Shown here piece after piece: positions 43,904 to 53,599 of a stretch of DNA of 64,000 bases. The DNA comes from Lachnospira multipara LB2003 (GTDB lineage: Bacteria > Bacillota > Clostridia > Lachnospirales > Lachnospiraceae). The stretch spans positions 62,001 through 126,000 of the forward strand of contig NZ_JNKW01000006.1 in the NCBI RefSeq assembly GCF_000702205.1, in the 5' to 3' direction. The position numbers and the translations under genes were made by a program. Below the pieces are notes generated by a model. It saw nothing but the letters and a program-made list of their open reading frames with translations, searched no databases and was not told the origin of the DNA. Positions within the stretch are counted from its first letter, which is position 1. The number at the start of each line of letters is the position of its first letter.

Positions 43904-44704
43904 TTAGAACTGTTCTGCAAATCCCTTTTGAAGCTTCTTAAATAAAAGCTCTCCAATAACAATGAATACAATACCAATTACAAGTGCTTCAATTAATGTA
44001 TTAATATGAGGTACTGTCTGATAATAAAGTATATTTCTATATATTGTAATAATTGGTGTCATTGGATTAAGATTATATAAAGTTACCATCTGAGGCCAAC
44101 CCATCTTCTCTGCAGCATCCTGAACACGTGACATATCATACATAACAGGTGTCATATACTGTAATGCCATAACTAAGATACCTAAGATGTACTGTAAATC
44201 TCTAAAGTAAACTGTAACTGAAGCTACAATTAGTGCGATACCAAGGCATAGAATGTACTGAACAATCATAACTATTGGAAGATATACAATAGTACTAAGC
44301 TTTATGCCTCTACCACTAAATATCAATGTTACAAAAATTACTAAAAAGACTAATAACATATTCACAAAACCACTTGTTACAGTAGCAATTGGAAGAACTT
44401 CTCTTGGGAAGAAAATCTTCTTAACCATATTAGTCTCTCTTAAGATAGATGTTGAACCATCCTGTACAGATGATGCAAAGAACATCCATGGTACCAATGC
44501 TACAAAAAGGAATAGATAATACTGATCTATATCCTGTGGCATAATAATTGAGAATACAAGTGTAAATACCATTAACTGTAAAAATGGATTTAAGAAAGTC
44601 CAAAAGAATCCAAGAACTGAACCCTTATATCTACCTCTTAAATCTTTTCTAACCAAGCTGAATATCATCTCACGATATTCATACAACTCTTTTATAATCT
44701 TCAT
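43904..44704 (-). CDS. wzm: Polysaccharide ABC exporter permease
   Basis: 266 residues, six helices, of the ABC-2 permease family of Wzm and TagG. The N-terminal amphipathic part RKDLRGRYKGSVLGFFWTFLNPFLQ is characteristic, as is YFRDLQYILGILVMALQYMTPVMY. It forms the channel driven by the Wzt ATPase encoded next. The start is ATG 44704. An 81-base spacer separates it from the GT gene upstream and could hold a minor promoter, but I see no strong match. A teichoic acid role (TagG) is equally possible on sequence. Confidence 0.94.
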   Translation of the reverse strand: MKIIKELYEYREMIFSLVRKDLRGRYKGSVLGFFWTFLNPFLQLMVFTLVFSIIMPQDIDQYYLFLFVALVPWMFFASSVQDGSTSILRETNMVKKIFFPREVLPIATVTSGFVNMLLVFLVIFVTLIFSGRGIKLSTIVYLPIVMIVQYILCLGIALIVASVTVYFRDLQYILGILVMALQYMTPVMYDMSRVQDAAEKMGWPQMVTLYNLNPMTPIITIYRNILYYQTVPHINTLIEALVIGIVFIVIGELLFKKLQKGFAEQF

Positions 44705-44785
44705 AATTAACCTCTATATTTTCTATACTACTAGTCAAAACATCCTTTATAATAATACAAACGCCCTTATTCATCAAGTTTTATT

Positions 44786-46858
44786 TTAGATAATGGAAAC
44801 TCCCTTGCTAACAGCAACAATAATATCATCACAAATCATCTTGATTTTATAATTACCAGCTTTAAGCTTTGCAGGGTTTAAATTGCAGTAATTCTCAGCA
44901 AAATTGCAATTTTTCTCAAGGCCTAATCTTTGGTGGGCTACTCTATCACACTTATTCTTAGCTTCAGCTATGTAGCTATCATTAACGCCTTCTATTAAAT
45001 AACTAATCTTTAAAGCTTTCTTGTTAGAGCCATCCCTTCTATAAGCATAACCTCTTATTTCAAGTTTATCCCTTAAAGCCACTGCCGTAATTCTTGCCTT
45101 AATCTTGCCATTTTCGTCTCTTAAATAAATCTTAGATTTATTGTCAACTTTAATTAATTCAGACATATCCTCATCATATATTCTTGAATAGTTAACCCTT
45201 TCATTAAATTCCATCTGAGTTAAATACTCACTATAGAAAGGATCACGTTTCTTAAGATATGCATGAAGCTTAAATGTAAGCTCACGCTCCTTCATATTTC
45301 TTCTACTTTTCTCTTCGCTTTCTCCATCTAAGCCCCTAGTTAAGGATTCATGGTGAATTAAAGAGATGGCATTTGCTAGAACATTTCTATAACCAGCCTC
45401 ATAAAGCTTTAATCCTAATTCTACATCATTATGTGTGACCACTAAATCTTCATTAAAGCCGCCAACTTGCCAGAACTTATTAGCAGAAACAAGTACTGCT
45501 GCCGCTGTAACACATAAAACATTCATATTAGCCCTATTCCTATACTGTCCAAGAAGCTGTAAATCATCTTCCCTTGCATGGATATGAGCAAAGCCCGCCT
45601 CTTCGTAATTCACTATACCCACATGCTGGATACTCTTCTTATCAGGATATAGAAGCTTAACTCCCACAGTACCAACAAAACTACGGCTAGCAAAGCCAAG
45701 CATTACTGATAACCAATCAAATCCATTAGGAATATCATTATCTATAATTTCCACATCATCATTAAGGAATAGATAGTATTCTCCACTGGCATGTCTTGCT
45801 CCTAAATTACACATATAAGAAAAATTAAAATCTCTCTTATCGTAAACATACTTTATATCCCTAGCAGAATGTCCATTTTCTTCACAGCTTTTTCTTACAA
45901 ATTCCTCAATTACGGACTTATTCTCATCATTACTACCATTGTCCACAAGAACAATTTCGTAATTAGTCACCGTTGTATATTTATCAATTGCCTTAATGCA
46001 TTTCTTAACTAATTCCGGATTATCCTTTGAGGGAATGATTATAGAAACCTTCTCATTACCCGTCTTATAATAAAGATAATTTAGGGCTGTAAATATCTGA
46101 TTCTTACGTGTTATTTCACCCTTTATATCTTTAGTAACAACTGTTAATTCTTCTCCTAATTTCTTATGTTCTTGTATAATAAAATCTGCCATAGCCTTCA
46201 TATAATCATGTCCTTTTTCTTCATAAAAAACATTATGAACAAGACAACAATTTACATGAAATGCCTTAACATCATTCATACTAAGCATAATAAGAAGCTT
46301 ATATCTAAGAAGGCTTATATCTTTAATTACATCCACTTCTTCCCTAGCTAGCTCTTCTAGTAGTAGCAATATCTTCTCCTTATTAGCAAAAAATCCTTCA
46401 CCAATATAGTTATAAGAATATAGCGTATCCACAGAATAATCTGCTTTAAAAATTGGATCGCATCGATTATTCTTCTCATCTATAAAGTCCTCATCAGAAT
46501 AAAACAGATCATATTCTAAGCCTGCTCGTCTTAAATTAGAAGATACTGAAGTTAAGACTTTTAATGCATCTTCCTCCAAATAAAAACTATCACTTTTAAA
46601 TCCAATGTACTCAAAGTCTGTCTTCTTAACTTCAGCAATTACATTAGAAATGCTAGAAATATTTGTTAGATCAACCATACCAAAGATGCTTTCTGTAACA
46701 TTTTTATAGCACTCTTTTATTCCTTTCTCAGTTGTATTTATTATTCTATTGTATCTTCTATTGTCATCTTCCCTTTCGGCCATCTTCTCCTTTAGAACAT
46801 GACCAAAGGTACTCATACCCTCATTTTTAATAATCTTGAAAGCATTTATAAGACTCAT
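44786..46858 (-). CDS. GT2 glycosyltransferase with degenerate first domain
   Basis: 690 residues. The first 260 residues keep only the second half of a GT-A domain (YDLFYSDEDFIDEKNNRCDPIFKADYSVDTLYSYNY) and lack the usual VPVYN start, so this half is probably inactive. The second domain (about 270-530) is complete: VSIIIPSKDNPELVKKCIKAI, LFLNDDVEIID and THNDVELGLKLYEAGYRN. The final 130 residues are a beta-rich tail like that of the 38652 protein. It is thus a one-activity relative of its neighbours. Start ATG 46858. Acts on the same surface polymer by its place between MBOAT and exporter. Confidence 0.9.
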   Translation of the reverse strand: MSLINAFKIIKNEGMSTFGHVLKEKMAEREDDNRRYNRIINTTEKGIKECYKNVTESIFGMVDLTNISSISNVIAEVKKTDFEYIGFKSDSFYLEEDALKVLTSVSSNLRRAGLEYDLFYSDEDFIDEKNNRCDPIFKADYSVDTLYSYNYIGEGFFANKEKILLLLEELAREEVDVIKDISLLRYKLLIMLSMNDVKAFHVNCCLVHNVFYEEKGHDYMKAMADFIIQEHKKLGEELTVVTKDIKGEITRKNQIFTALNYLYYKTGNEKVSIIIPSKDNPELVKKCIKAIDKYTTVTNYEIVLVDNGSNDENKSVIEEFVRKSCEENGHSARDIKYVYDKRDFNFSYMCNLGARHASGEYYLFLNDDVEIIDNDIPNGFDWLSVMLGFASRSFVGTVGVKLLYPDKKSIQHVGIVNYEEAGFAHIHAREDDLQLLGQYRNRANMNVLCVTAAAVLVSANKFWQVGGFNEDLVVTHNDVELGLKLYEAGYRNVLANAISLIHHESLTRGLDGESEEKSRRNMKERELTFKLHAYLKKRDPFYSEYLTQMEFNERVNYSRIYDEDMSELIKVDNKSKIYLRDENGKIKARITAVALRDKLEIRGYAYRRDGSNKKALKISYLIEGVNDSYIAEAKNKCDRVAHQRLGLEKNCNFAENYCNLNPAKLKAGNYKIKMICDDIIVAVSKGVSII

Positions 46859-46867
46859 ACTCTTCTC

Positions 46868-48448
46868 CTAAAACATTGCATACATAAAGCCACAACAATT
46901 ACCGATGTATCCAAGCACAAGAATAATTGCAAATACCACATAATATACTGCCCAACGTATTACGAGTGGTTTAGCTGATATGCTTTCCCTAATTGATACT
47001 CCAAGCTCTTTTCTAATACTTACATAAAGCACAATTAAGCAGCCAAAGAAAAGTATAGCATAGTCATACATAGCAAGTCCAAGGCTTGTAAGATTTAGAC
47101 TAGTTAGCTGACTTATAGAATAACCTCTAAATAATCCCTTAAAGAAGAGGACACAATCACCCATGCCACCTGCACATATATCAAAAATCCATCCAATATT
47201 TACTAAGATAAAAGTTCTAAGCATAGAAAAACCTGCCCAGAATTTACCATTTGAATTAATATGACATAATTCTAGTGCCTTCTTAAAATATGGCTTAAGA
47301 GCTGCAGAAACTGCAATAATTACGCCATTGTAAACACCATATGCTATATATCTCCATTCTGCGCCGTGCCATACACCAACAATAAAGAAAATAAGTAAAT
47401 TAGCAAGGCAAATAGGAAGAACTGTTCCAAAATGCTTACCAAAGTGCTTTCTGCCCCACTTACCTAAGTTATTCATTGCCTTAGTTAGAGAGAATGGGTA
47501 GAAAATATAGTCCTTCATCCAAGCACCAAGAGAAATATGCCATCTTCTCCAGAATTCTCCAATAGACTTACTAAAGTATGGCTGACGGAAGTTCTCATCC
47601 ATTGTTACACCAAACATCTGAGCTGCACCAATTACAATATCAATTCCACCTGAGAAGTCCATATATAACTGAATTGAGTACATAAGAAGAGTAAATATAT
47701 TAGTAAAGCCTGAATAATTAGCCACATTAGCTGTTACTGTACTTACCACTACTCCTGCTCTATCTGCCATTACAAGTTTCTTAAACAAGCCCCAGGCAAT
47801 ACGTTGTGCTCCAAACTGAGCTCTTCTTAAATCCCACTTGTGCTGACTAAATAAACCACCCTCAACAAAGTGATTATATCTTCCAATAGGACCTTGCATA
47901 ATCTGTGGGAAGAATGACACAAATAAAAGCATCTTAAAGAAATTATGCTCTGCACTGCATTTTCCCTGATATACATCAATTACGTAGCTAACACCTTGGA
48001 ATGTAAAGAAAGACAATCCAATAGGAAGTATAAATTTAGGACTAATAAAATCTGTCCCAAAAATTCTATTAAAATTTGTAATACCAAAATCAGAATACTT
48101 AATTACAGCAAGTAATCCAAAGGCAAAAACACAAGCAAGTGCCACAACACCCTTTTTCTTTCTTGTGTATTTTTCCTTGATTAACTTCTTCTCTTCCTTA
48201 GTTAACTTAGGTCCTTCTGGCTTTATTTCTTTCTTACGTCTGCATTCAAGACTTTCTATAACACGTCCTGCAAAGTAAATTATTGTTGTTATATAAACTA
48301 ATGCCAAACTACACTTAACACTAAAACTAAAGTAATAAATAAAGCTTAATACAAGAAGCCAAAACCATTGTAGCTTCTTAGGAAATATATAATAAACAAT
48401 CAATCCTACTAACATAAATAGGAAAAAAGAAATCTTTAAAAATGACAT
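46868..48448 (-). CDS. MBOAT family membrane O-acyltransferase
   Basis: 526 residues, about 11 helices. MBOAT blocks: LSFFTFQGVSYVIDVYQGKC, FRQPYFSKSIGEFWRRWHISLGAWMKDYIFYPFS, and the catalytic-His segment FFIVGVWHGAEWRYIAYGVYNG. It resembles the 2721-4412 protein closely along its whole length. It lies 2 bases after one of two tandem SGNH-like genes. It probably carries an acyl group (often acetyl) across the membrane for the SGNH-like partners to place on the polymer made by this operon. No adenylating enzyme is near this copy, which favours acetylation over aminoacylation; this is an inference. Start ATG 48448. Confidence 0.92.
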   Translation of the reverse strand: MSFLKISFFLFMLVGLIVYYIFPKKLQWFWLLVLSFIYYFSFSVKCSLALVYITTIIYFAGRVIESLECRRKKEIKPEGPKLTKEEKKLIKEKYTRKKKGVVALACVFAFGLLAVIKYSDFGITNFNRIFGTDFISPKFILPIGLSFFTFQGVSYVIDVYQGKCSAEHNFFKMLLFVSFFPQIMQGPIGRYNHFVEGGLFSQHKWDLRRAQFGAQRIAWGLFKKLVMADRAGVVVSTVTANVANYSGFTNIFTLLMYSIQLYMDFSGGIDIVIGAAQMFGVTMDENFRQPYFSKSIGEFWRRWHISLGAWMKDYIFYPFSLTKAMNNLGKWGRKHFGKHFGTVLPICLANLLIFFIVGVWHGAEWRYIAYGVYNGVIIAVSAALKPYFKKALELCHINSNGKFWAGFSMLRTFILVNIGWIFDICAGGMGDCVLFFKGLFRGYSISQLTSLNLTSLGLAMYDYAILFFGCLIVLYVSIRKELGVSIRESISAKPLVIRWAVYYVVFAIILVLGYIGNCCGFMYAMF

Positions 48449-48450
48449 AA

Positions 48451-49554
48451 CTAATTCACCTTTCCATATATCTCATCAGTTAATTCTTCACAAGTTTCTA
48501 CTTGTAAACTCTTAATACTATTCGATAAAACTAGCGAATACTTATCTGCAAATTCTCCACACATATGCCCTTCTGCGTCTAAATATCCATCCTTTGAACA
48601 ATCAAGTATACTTGAATCAAGCATATTAAAGTCTATAAAATTGGCATTATATTCTTTGAAAAAATTCGACATCGTCTCGTGTACCTTATTTATATCTATT
48701 CTAGCTCTTGATTCATTAGGAATTGGCGCATAGGCGCAAATAAGTTCTATTCCATTGTCATCACAAAACTTTTTGATTTTTTCAAAGTTCTTTCTTGGAA
48801 CCTTATGAACTTTTTTATCAAAATCATAAGTATGACAATCCCCGAAATTTTCATTAAAAGGAAAATGAGGTATATAATAAAAGCCCTTTCCCATGTATGG
48901 TCCCTGACCATTCGCTTCTCTTAACTTATGAATATTACGGTTATTATTAACTGTTAATTTGTATTTAACATTATCCCTTATATAATCAGGTGAAAACTTA
49001 TAATTATTTCTCATTGAAATTGCATTTCGAACATCCAATGTATTCGAATCTTCTATCATATATTTCCATTTTACATATGAATTCCATGGCAGCTGATAGT
49101 AGATAAAGGCTCTATCAAAGCCTGCACCTGTCTGATCACCTAAATAATATTGATAATCCACATCTAAAATAACTCTTTTAATATCATTAGTTTTGGCTGC
49201 CTCTAATAGCAAATAATACGAATCCTTCACCGTTTCACCAGGAATGCATAAATTCACAGAATTAGTATCTAGAACCTCGTCTACAACTTTTGGATCAATC
49301 GCACTTCTTCCATGACTTCCACCAAGAATAACAGTATCGAACCCAACTTCATCTCCCATCTTAGTCCCATCTTCATTAAGGTCATAACCTCTATGAACAA
49401 CGGCAAGCATGTCTTTTACATAACTTTCCCCTATCAATGAAAAATTACAAATCCATATAAACAATCCCAAACCTAATAAAAAAATTACAGATCTTATATA
49501 TAGTCTTATACCTGTTTCTTTTTTACTATCTTTTTCTAACTCTTCCTCATTCAT
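48451..49554 (-). CDS. SGNH/AlgX-like O-acylation partner protein, copy 1
   Basis: 367 residues, one N-terminal helix (about 17-36), the rest outside the cell. Motifs are DTVILGGSHGRSAIDP (Ser of an SGNH-like block I) and YLDAEGHMCGEFADKYS (Asp-x-x-His block). The neighbour at 49612 is its close paralogue: LCIPGETVKDSYYLLLEA, DYQYYLGDQ and DAEGHMCGE are shared. It is 2 bases from the MBOAT gene. It probably transfers or removes acyl groups on the exported glycan. Start ATG 49554. No closer family name is safe. Confidence 0.82.
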   Translation of the reverse strand: MNEEELEKDSKKETGIRLYIRSVIFLLGLGLFIWICNFSLIGESYVKDMLAVVHRGYDLNEDGTKMGDEVGFDTVILGGSHGRSAIDPKVVDEVLDTNSVNLCIPGETVKDSYYLLLEAAKTNDIKRVILDVDYQYYLGDQTGAGFDRAFIYYQLPWNSYVKWKYMIEDSNTLDVRNAISMRNNYKFSPDYIRDNVKYKLTVNNNRNIHKLREANGQGPYMGKGFYYIPHFPFNENFGDCHTYDFDKKVHKVPRKNFEKIKKFCDDNGIELICAYAPIPNESRARIDINKVHETMSNFFKEYNANFIDFNMLDSSILDCSKDGYLDAEGHMCGEFADKYSLVLSNSIKSLQVETCEELTDEIYGKVN

Positions 49555-49611
49555 TGTTTCACCTTCTTAATTAGTAACTCTAATGCTCTATATTCTAAAG
49601 TCATAAATAAA

Positions 49612-50664
49612 TTAGCTATATAATTCTGCTAATTTTTCACTTAACAATTTAGAATAGACCTCTGCTAACTCTCCACACATATGGCCCTCTGCATCTACAT
49701 AATTAGAGTAATCTGTATTAAGTTTATCTTCCTCAATGTCATTAAAATTCAAGTACACTACATCTTCCTTGTTGAAAAAATCTGACATTGTCTGATTTAT
49801 CTTATCCATATGGACTTCAACACATGACTTCTTAGGAATAGGCGATGTAACTGCACATATTGTAATTCCCTTTTTATCACAAATTTCTTTAATCTTATCA
49901 AAATACTTAGCTGGCATATCATCTACTTGGTCATCATAGCAAAACGCATGTCCATCCATGTATCCACTATAAAAACTGCTCGTTTTTTCTCTATAGAAAA
50001 ATCCATTGCCCTTATATGGTCCGCCGCTATCCTGTACCTGTAGCTTATAAATATTGCAATCATCAGATACTTTTTTAATTATATTATCCTTAATCTCACT
50101 TGGAGAATGTGTGTAAACATCTCTTTTAGAAATTGCATTTCTAAAATCAAGCTTATTCACATTTTCAAAAAGATACTTCCACTTTGTAGAAGATGTCCAT
50201 GATAACTGATTATAAATAAAAGCTTCTTCAAATTGGCCTTCTGCCTGATCTCCCAAATAATATTGATAATCTGCGTCAATTATTACTCTCTTAACATCAT
50301 TAGTCTTTAGAGCCTCTAATAGCAAATAGTATGAATCCTTAACAGTCTCTCCTGGAATGCATAAATTAAGGCATTTGCAATTAAGAGCCTCGTCTATATA
50401 TTTAGGATTTATGGCACTTCTACCGTGACTTGCTCCAAGGATTAAAGTATCATAACCTGTTGGATTAGTGTTATCCAATTCTTCTTGTCCATTTTGTTCA
50501 ACTAAAGATTCCTTCTCATAACCATTATGAACAACTTCTAAGATGTCATGAACATAACCCTGTCTAGCAAGGCAAAAATCGCAAAGCCCCACTAATACAA
50601 CTAATCCCATAACAAAAATCACAGATAAAACTAGCGCCCTAATCTTTGCTTTCTTCTCTTCCAT
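49612..50664 (-). CDS. SGNH/AlgX-like O-acylation partner protein, copy 2
   Basis: 350 residues, N-terminal helix (about 10-29) and an outer domain with DTLILGASHGRSAINP and YVDAEGHMCGELAEVYS. It is a tandem paralogue of the protein at 48451-49554 over its full length, with the two catalytic blocks kept in both, so both copies are probably active but may favour different acceptor sites. It is 57 bases upstream of copy 1 and 31 bases after the GT4 gene. Start ATG 50664. An extra acidic insert (about residues 45-65) separates the helix from block I. Confidence 0.82.
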   Translation of the reverse strand: MEEKKAKIRALVLSVIFVMGLVVLVGLCDFCLARQGYVHDILEVVHNGYEKESLVEQNGQEELDNTNPTGYDTLILGASHGRSAINPKYIDEALNCKCLNLCIPGETVKDSYYLLLEALKTNDVKRVIIDADYQYYLGDQAEGQFEEAFIYNQLSWTSSTKWKYLFENVNKLDFRNAISKRDVYTHSPSEIKDNIIKKVSDDCNIYKLQVQDSGGPYKGNGFFYREKTSSFYSGYMDGHAFCYDDQVDDMPAKYFDKIKEICDKKGITICAVTSPIPKKSCVEVHMDKINQTMSDFFNKEDVVYLNFNDIEEDKLNTDYSNYVDAEGHMCGELAEVYSKLLSEKLAELYS

Positions 50665-50695
50665 CTTCTTCCACCTTTTATTTTTACTTTATCTT

Positions 50696-52114
50696 TTACT
50701 GCTTATTAGCTGAAATCTCATCAATTCTTTTCCTAACCAATTTACTAACATTGCCATAAGAAATGTGCTCTCTTGCATAAGCATAGGCATTATCCTTAAT
50801 TCGATTGTAATAAGCCTTGTCATAAACTAATTTTTTCATATAAGCTGCTGCCTGATTCACATTAGCATCGGCCCACTTATATCCCTTCTTAAATGGATCT
50901 AGGTCTCTATCAAGTTCAATAAGCTTAGCATCAACCATACAAGCAACATCTGGATTCATAAATTCCACATTACCAGACCAGTTAGTAGCAATTGTTGGTG
51001 TGCCAAGATACATAGCTTCAGCCATAACAAGGCCAAAACCTTCAGCTCTATGAAGAGAAACATATGCATCTACACACTCAATTAATGAATTCATCTCTTC
51101 CTTACCAGATGTGCCCTTAATAATATACACGTTCTCCTGTTCTTCTTTAGTAAGCACTGATGCAAGTATATCTGCGTCTTTTTCAGATAATTCAGGTTCA
51201 CTAATCTTAATTACAAGCCCAACTCCATTATAAGAATTTGACTTGCCACCAAGTACAGTACCTTCCTTAATCGCCTCTCTAATCTGTGCATCAATAATAT
51301 TCCCATAATGCCCATTAGCAGTATCTTCTGTTTCATTAGTTAAAAAAGCCTCTTTAAATGCCTTAATTGCAGCAAGAGGATTCTTTCGCTCCATTACACT
51401 GCCGCTAGAAAAACTTACCATAAATAAGAACTTATCTTCAGGTAGGCCAAAGTACTTTCTATCACAGTTACTATCTGTCTTTAGCTCAATACAATGAGGC
51501 ACTGTCATAACTGGTTTATCAGTATATTTTCTAAGGACATTTGATACGAATTCTGATGGTGTCCAAACTTCATCAACTAAGTTAAAGGCTGGCAACCATT
51601 CCTCTGGAAAATCTTCCACTTCCCAAGCCCAAAAACCTATATTATAGTGTCTGTCCCACATTTCTTTACCCATATTCATATAAGCTAAGGTAAATTCTGA
51701 TGCGTTAACATCTATTAAATTAATTCCGTAAGGCATCTTATCTAGACTTACCTTACCGCCATTTTTTCCATCTTCATTAATTACTTCGCTTGCATACTCT
51801 GTATTAGTTCTTGATCCTCCTGGTGGAACAAAAAAATCCCTAATGACATAAGGAATCTCCCCAGTCTTTAATAGCTTTGCTGCTATTCTTGCGCTCTGAC
51901 CAAGGCCATTATCTCCTTTAATATTACCTACTAAATTAACTCCATAAGGAAAGCTTTCTGGTTCATATGGTAAAAAGCCTTCTGCTGCCACGTTGGCACT
52001 GGCTTTATTAACAACCGATGCTTTCATTCTACTTAAAACCTTCATTGGAACAACCTTTGTAACAACTGGTCTAAGGCCTTCTCCAAGCTTTAAAATCATA
52101 CTTTCTAAGCTCAT
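50696..52114 (-). CDS. GT4-type glycosyltransferase
   Basis: 472 residues, GT-B fold. The N-terminal half has YGVNLVGNIKGDNGLGQSAR (glycine-rich acceptor loop) and VDEVWTPSEFVSNVLRKY. The C-terminal half has the donor-binding LHRAEGFGLVMAEAMYLGTPTIATNWSGNVEFM, with the EX7E motif (E in EGFGLVMAE). No membrane helix. It is the first gene of the long minus-strand operon that runs to 34203. The start is ATG 52114 after GGAG. Upstream is the GC-rich hairpin element at 52151-52277. Sugar unknown. Confidence 0.9.
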   Translation of the reverse strand: MSLESMILKLGEGLRPVVTKVVPMKVLSRMKASVVNKASANVAAEGFLPYEPESFPYGVNLVGNIKGDNGLGQSARIAAKLLKTGEIPYVIRDFFVPPGGSRTNTEYASEVINEDGKNGGKVSLDKMPYGINLIDVNASEFTLAYMNMGKEMWDRHYNIGFWAWEVEDFPEEWLPAFNLVDEVWTPSEFVSNVLRKYTDKPVMTVPHCIELKTDSNCDRKYFGLPEDKFLFMVSFSSGSVMERKNPLAAIKAFKEAFLTNETEDTANGHYGNIIDAQIREAIKEGTVLGGKSNSYNGVGLVIKISEPELSEKDADILASVLTKEEQENVYIIKGTSGKEEMNSLIECVDAYVSLHRAEGFGLVMAEAMYLGTPTIATNWSGNVEFMNPDVACMVDAKLIELDRDLDPFKKGYKWADANVNQAAAYMKKLVYDKAYYNRIKDNAYAYAREHISYGNVSKLVRKRIDEISANKQ

Positions 52115-52150
52115 ATTTCTCTCCTACTATTTATGATCAACTCATTATGT

Positions 52151-52277
52151 CAAGACTCGCTCGCGAGTCTTGCGCGCCGGATTCGGGTCTGATTCAGCAG
52201 ACAAATTCCTGTCCGAATCCGTGCGCATCCTCGCGGAGCGTTTAACTCAGTCGGAGCTTGTACTCCGACTGAGTTAA
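52151..52277. other. GC-rich triple-hairpin element
   Basis: Three consecutive dyads in a 297-base spacer. CAAGACTCGC/GCGAGTCTTG (52151-52172); CGGATTCGG (52178-52186) with CCGAATCCG (52213-52221), flanked by TGCGC/GCGCA and enclosing GTCTG/CAGAC; and a 15-bp stem TTAACTCAGTCGGAG (52242-52256) with its complement (52263-52277). The last one could terminate minus-strand reading from 52412, but T tracts are poor. The remainder of the spacer holds only the terminator at 52345-52390. Confidence 0.5.
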
Positions 52278-52344
52278 TGTTTACCATCAAAACATCTGAT
52301 ATCATATCATATTATGGATTTTTTAACCACATAATTAATTATAG

Positions 52345-52390
52345 AAAAAGCTATAGACTAATAAGATTAAATCTTATTTAGCCTATAGCT
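52345..52390 (-). terminator. Terminator of the GT4 gene, copy A of a three-copy element
   Basis: AGCTATAG (52349-52356) pairs with CTATAGCT (52383-52390), and AATAAGATT with AATCTTATT inside. T-rich tail on the minus strand. Near-identical to elements at 54262 and 54966. Confidence 0.8.
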
Positions 52391-52411
52391 TTAAACTATT
52401 TATTCCACTCT

Positions 52412-53530
52412 TTATTTCCTAGTATCTGTAATCTTTACCATACCTGTACAAATCTCGATAAACTCAGATACAACCAATCCTAATTTATCTGGCGAATATC
52501 TTGCTAATACTTTTTTGTATTCTCTAGAATCCACCATAGAATTGTAATCTAACATAGCATCTGATAAATTCTCAATTTGACCTTTCTCTGTAGTGTTTAA
52601 TTCAAATCTATTAACGCAGTCACCAACTATTTCATCAAAAATAGGTAAATTACTCACTATAATAGGCTTGTTAAACTTCATTAATTCAAGTACCGGCATA
52701 CCAAAGCCCTCGGCTTTAGATGGGAAAAGGTAACAGCTACATTTACTATACAATTCCTCTTTCTTAGCTGGCTTAACATAATTAAGATATGTTATTCCAT
52801 CAACCTTTCTTTTTGTCTCTTTAAGAAGGTCTGCAATATCGTCTTCCTGCATCTTACCTGCTAAAATAAGTGGCTTTTTACCGCCCTTCTCCTTATATCG
52901 CACATAACTTTTAAGTAGAAGGTCAACGCCCTTTCTCTTCTCCATATTTCCAACATAAAGAAAATAACCTTCATCCTTAATTACTGGTTTCTTTTTTAAT
53001 GGATTAGAAATAATATATCCATTACAGCATGCAATTTTTCTAGCTTCAGGGAAAATTCTCTCTGTAGTTTTTCTAGTTTGCTCTGAGTTATAGAGAATCA
53101 TGTCCGTAAATTTCAATGTCTTCTTTAAATAATGTTTAAAATAAATACTATAGATTTTTCCAAAATATTCCACGTAATCAATCGGGAACATATCATGAAT
53201 TGTAATCATAACTTTAAAATTTCCCTTTGGTCTAATTGGAATATTAGTATTAACTTCCCAGAAAATATCTGGCTTTATTTCATCTAACACAAGCTTTATC
53301 CAAGTAAAATAGTTGTAAACTCCAGCACTTCTATAAACCTGCTTTCCCATCTTAAGCACCCTGATCCCCTGCTCTTCAAAATGCTTTATATTATCGCTTT
53401 GTGCCACATCTGTAAGTAATATCCACTCAAATTCTGGGTATTTAATTAGTTCTAATAAAAAATCGTTAAGATACATTCCTACGCCACTAGGTCTTGAACC
53501 TAGAGTTCTTGCATCTACCGCTATTCTCAT
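52412..53530 (-). CDS. GT4 family glycosyltransferase
   Basis: 372 residues, GT-B. VDARTLGSRPSGVGMYLNDFLLEL at the N-terminus, TIHDMFPIDY, YNSEQTRKTTERIFPEARK, then GYFLYVGNMEKRKGVDLLLKSY and the donor motif FPSKAEGFGMPVLELMKFNKPIIVSNLPIFDEIVGD. All are standard for mannosyl- or rhamnosyl-transferases of this family. Start ATG 53530 (GGGAGG upstream). It is on its own between the GtrA gene (69 bases upstream) and terminator copy A. No membrane helix. The acceptor is unknown; it probably serves the same glycan as the large operon downstream. Confidence 0.92.
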   Translation of the reverse strand: MRIAVDARTLGSRPSGVGMYLNDFLLELIKYPEFEWILLTDVAQSDNIKHFEEQGIRVLKMGKQVYRSAGVYNYFTWIKLVLDEIKPDIFWEVNTNIPIRPKGNFKVMITIHDMFPIDYVEYFGKIYSIYFKHYLKKTLKFTDMILYNSEQTRKTTERIFPEARKIACCNGYIISNPLKKKPVIKDEGYFLYVGNMEKRKGVDLLLKSYVRYKEKGGKKPLILAGKMQEDDIADLLKETKRKVDGITYLNYVKPAKKEELYSKCSCYLFPSKAEGFGMPVLELMKFNKPIIVSNLPIFDEIVGDCVNRFELNTTEKGQIENLSDAMLDYNSMVDSREYKKVLARYSPDKLGLVVSEFIEICTGMVKITDTRK

Positions 53531-53599
53531 TTTAAATCCTCCCGGACCCTTCGTTCCTTTAAAAAGCGAATCTAATACACTAGATTAAATTTGCTATAT

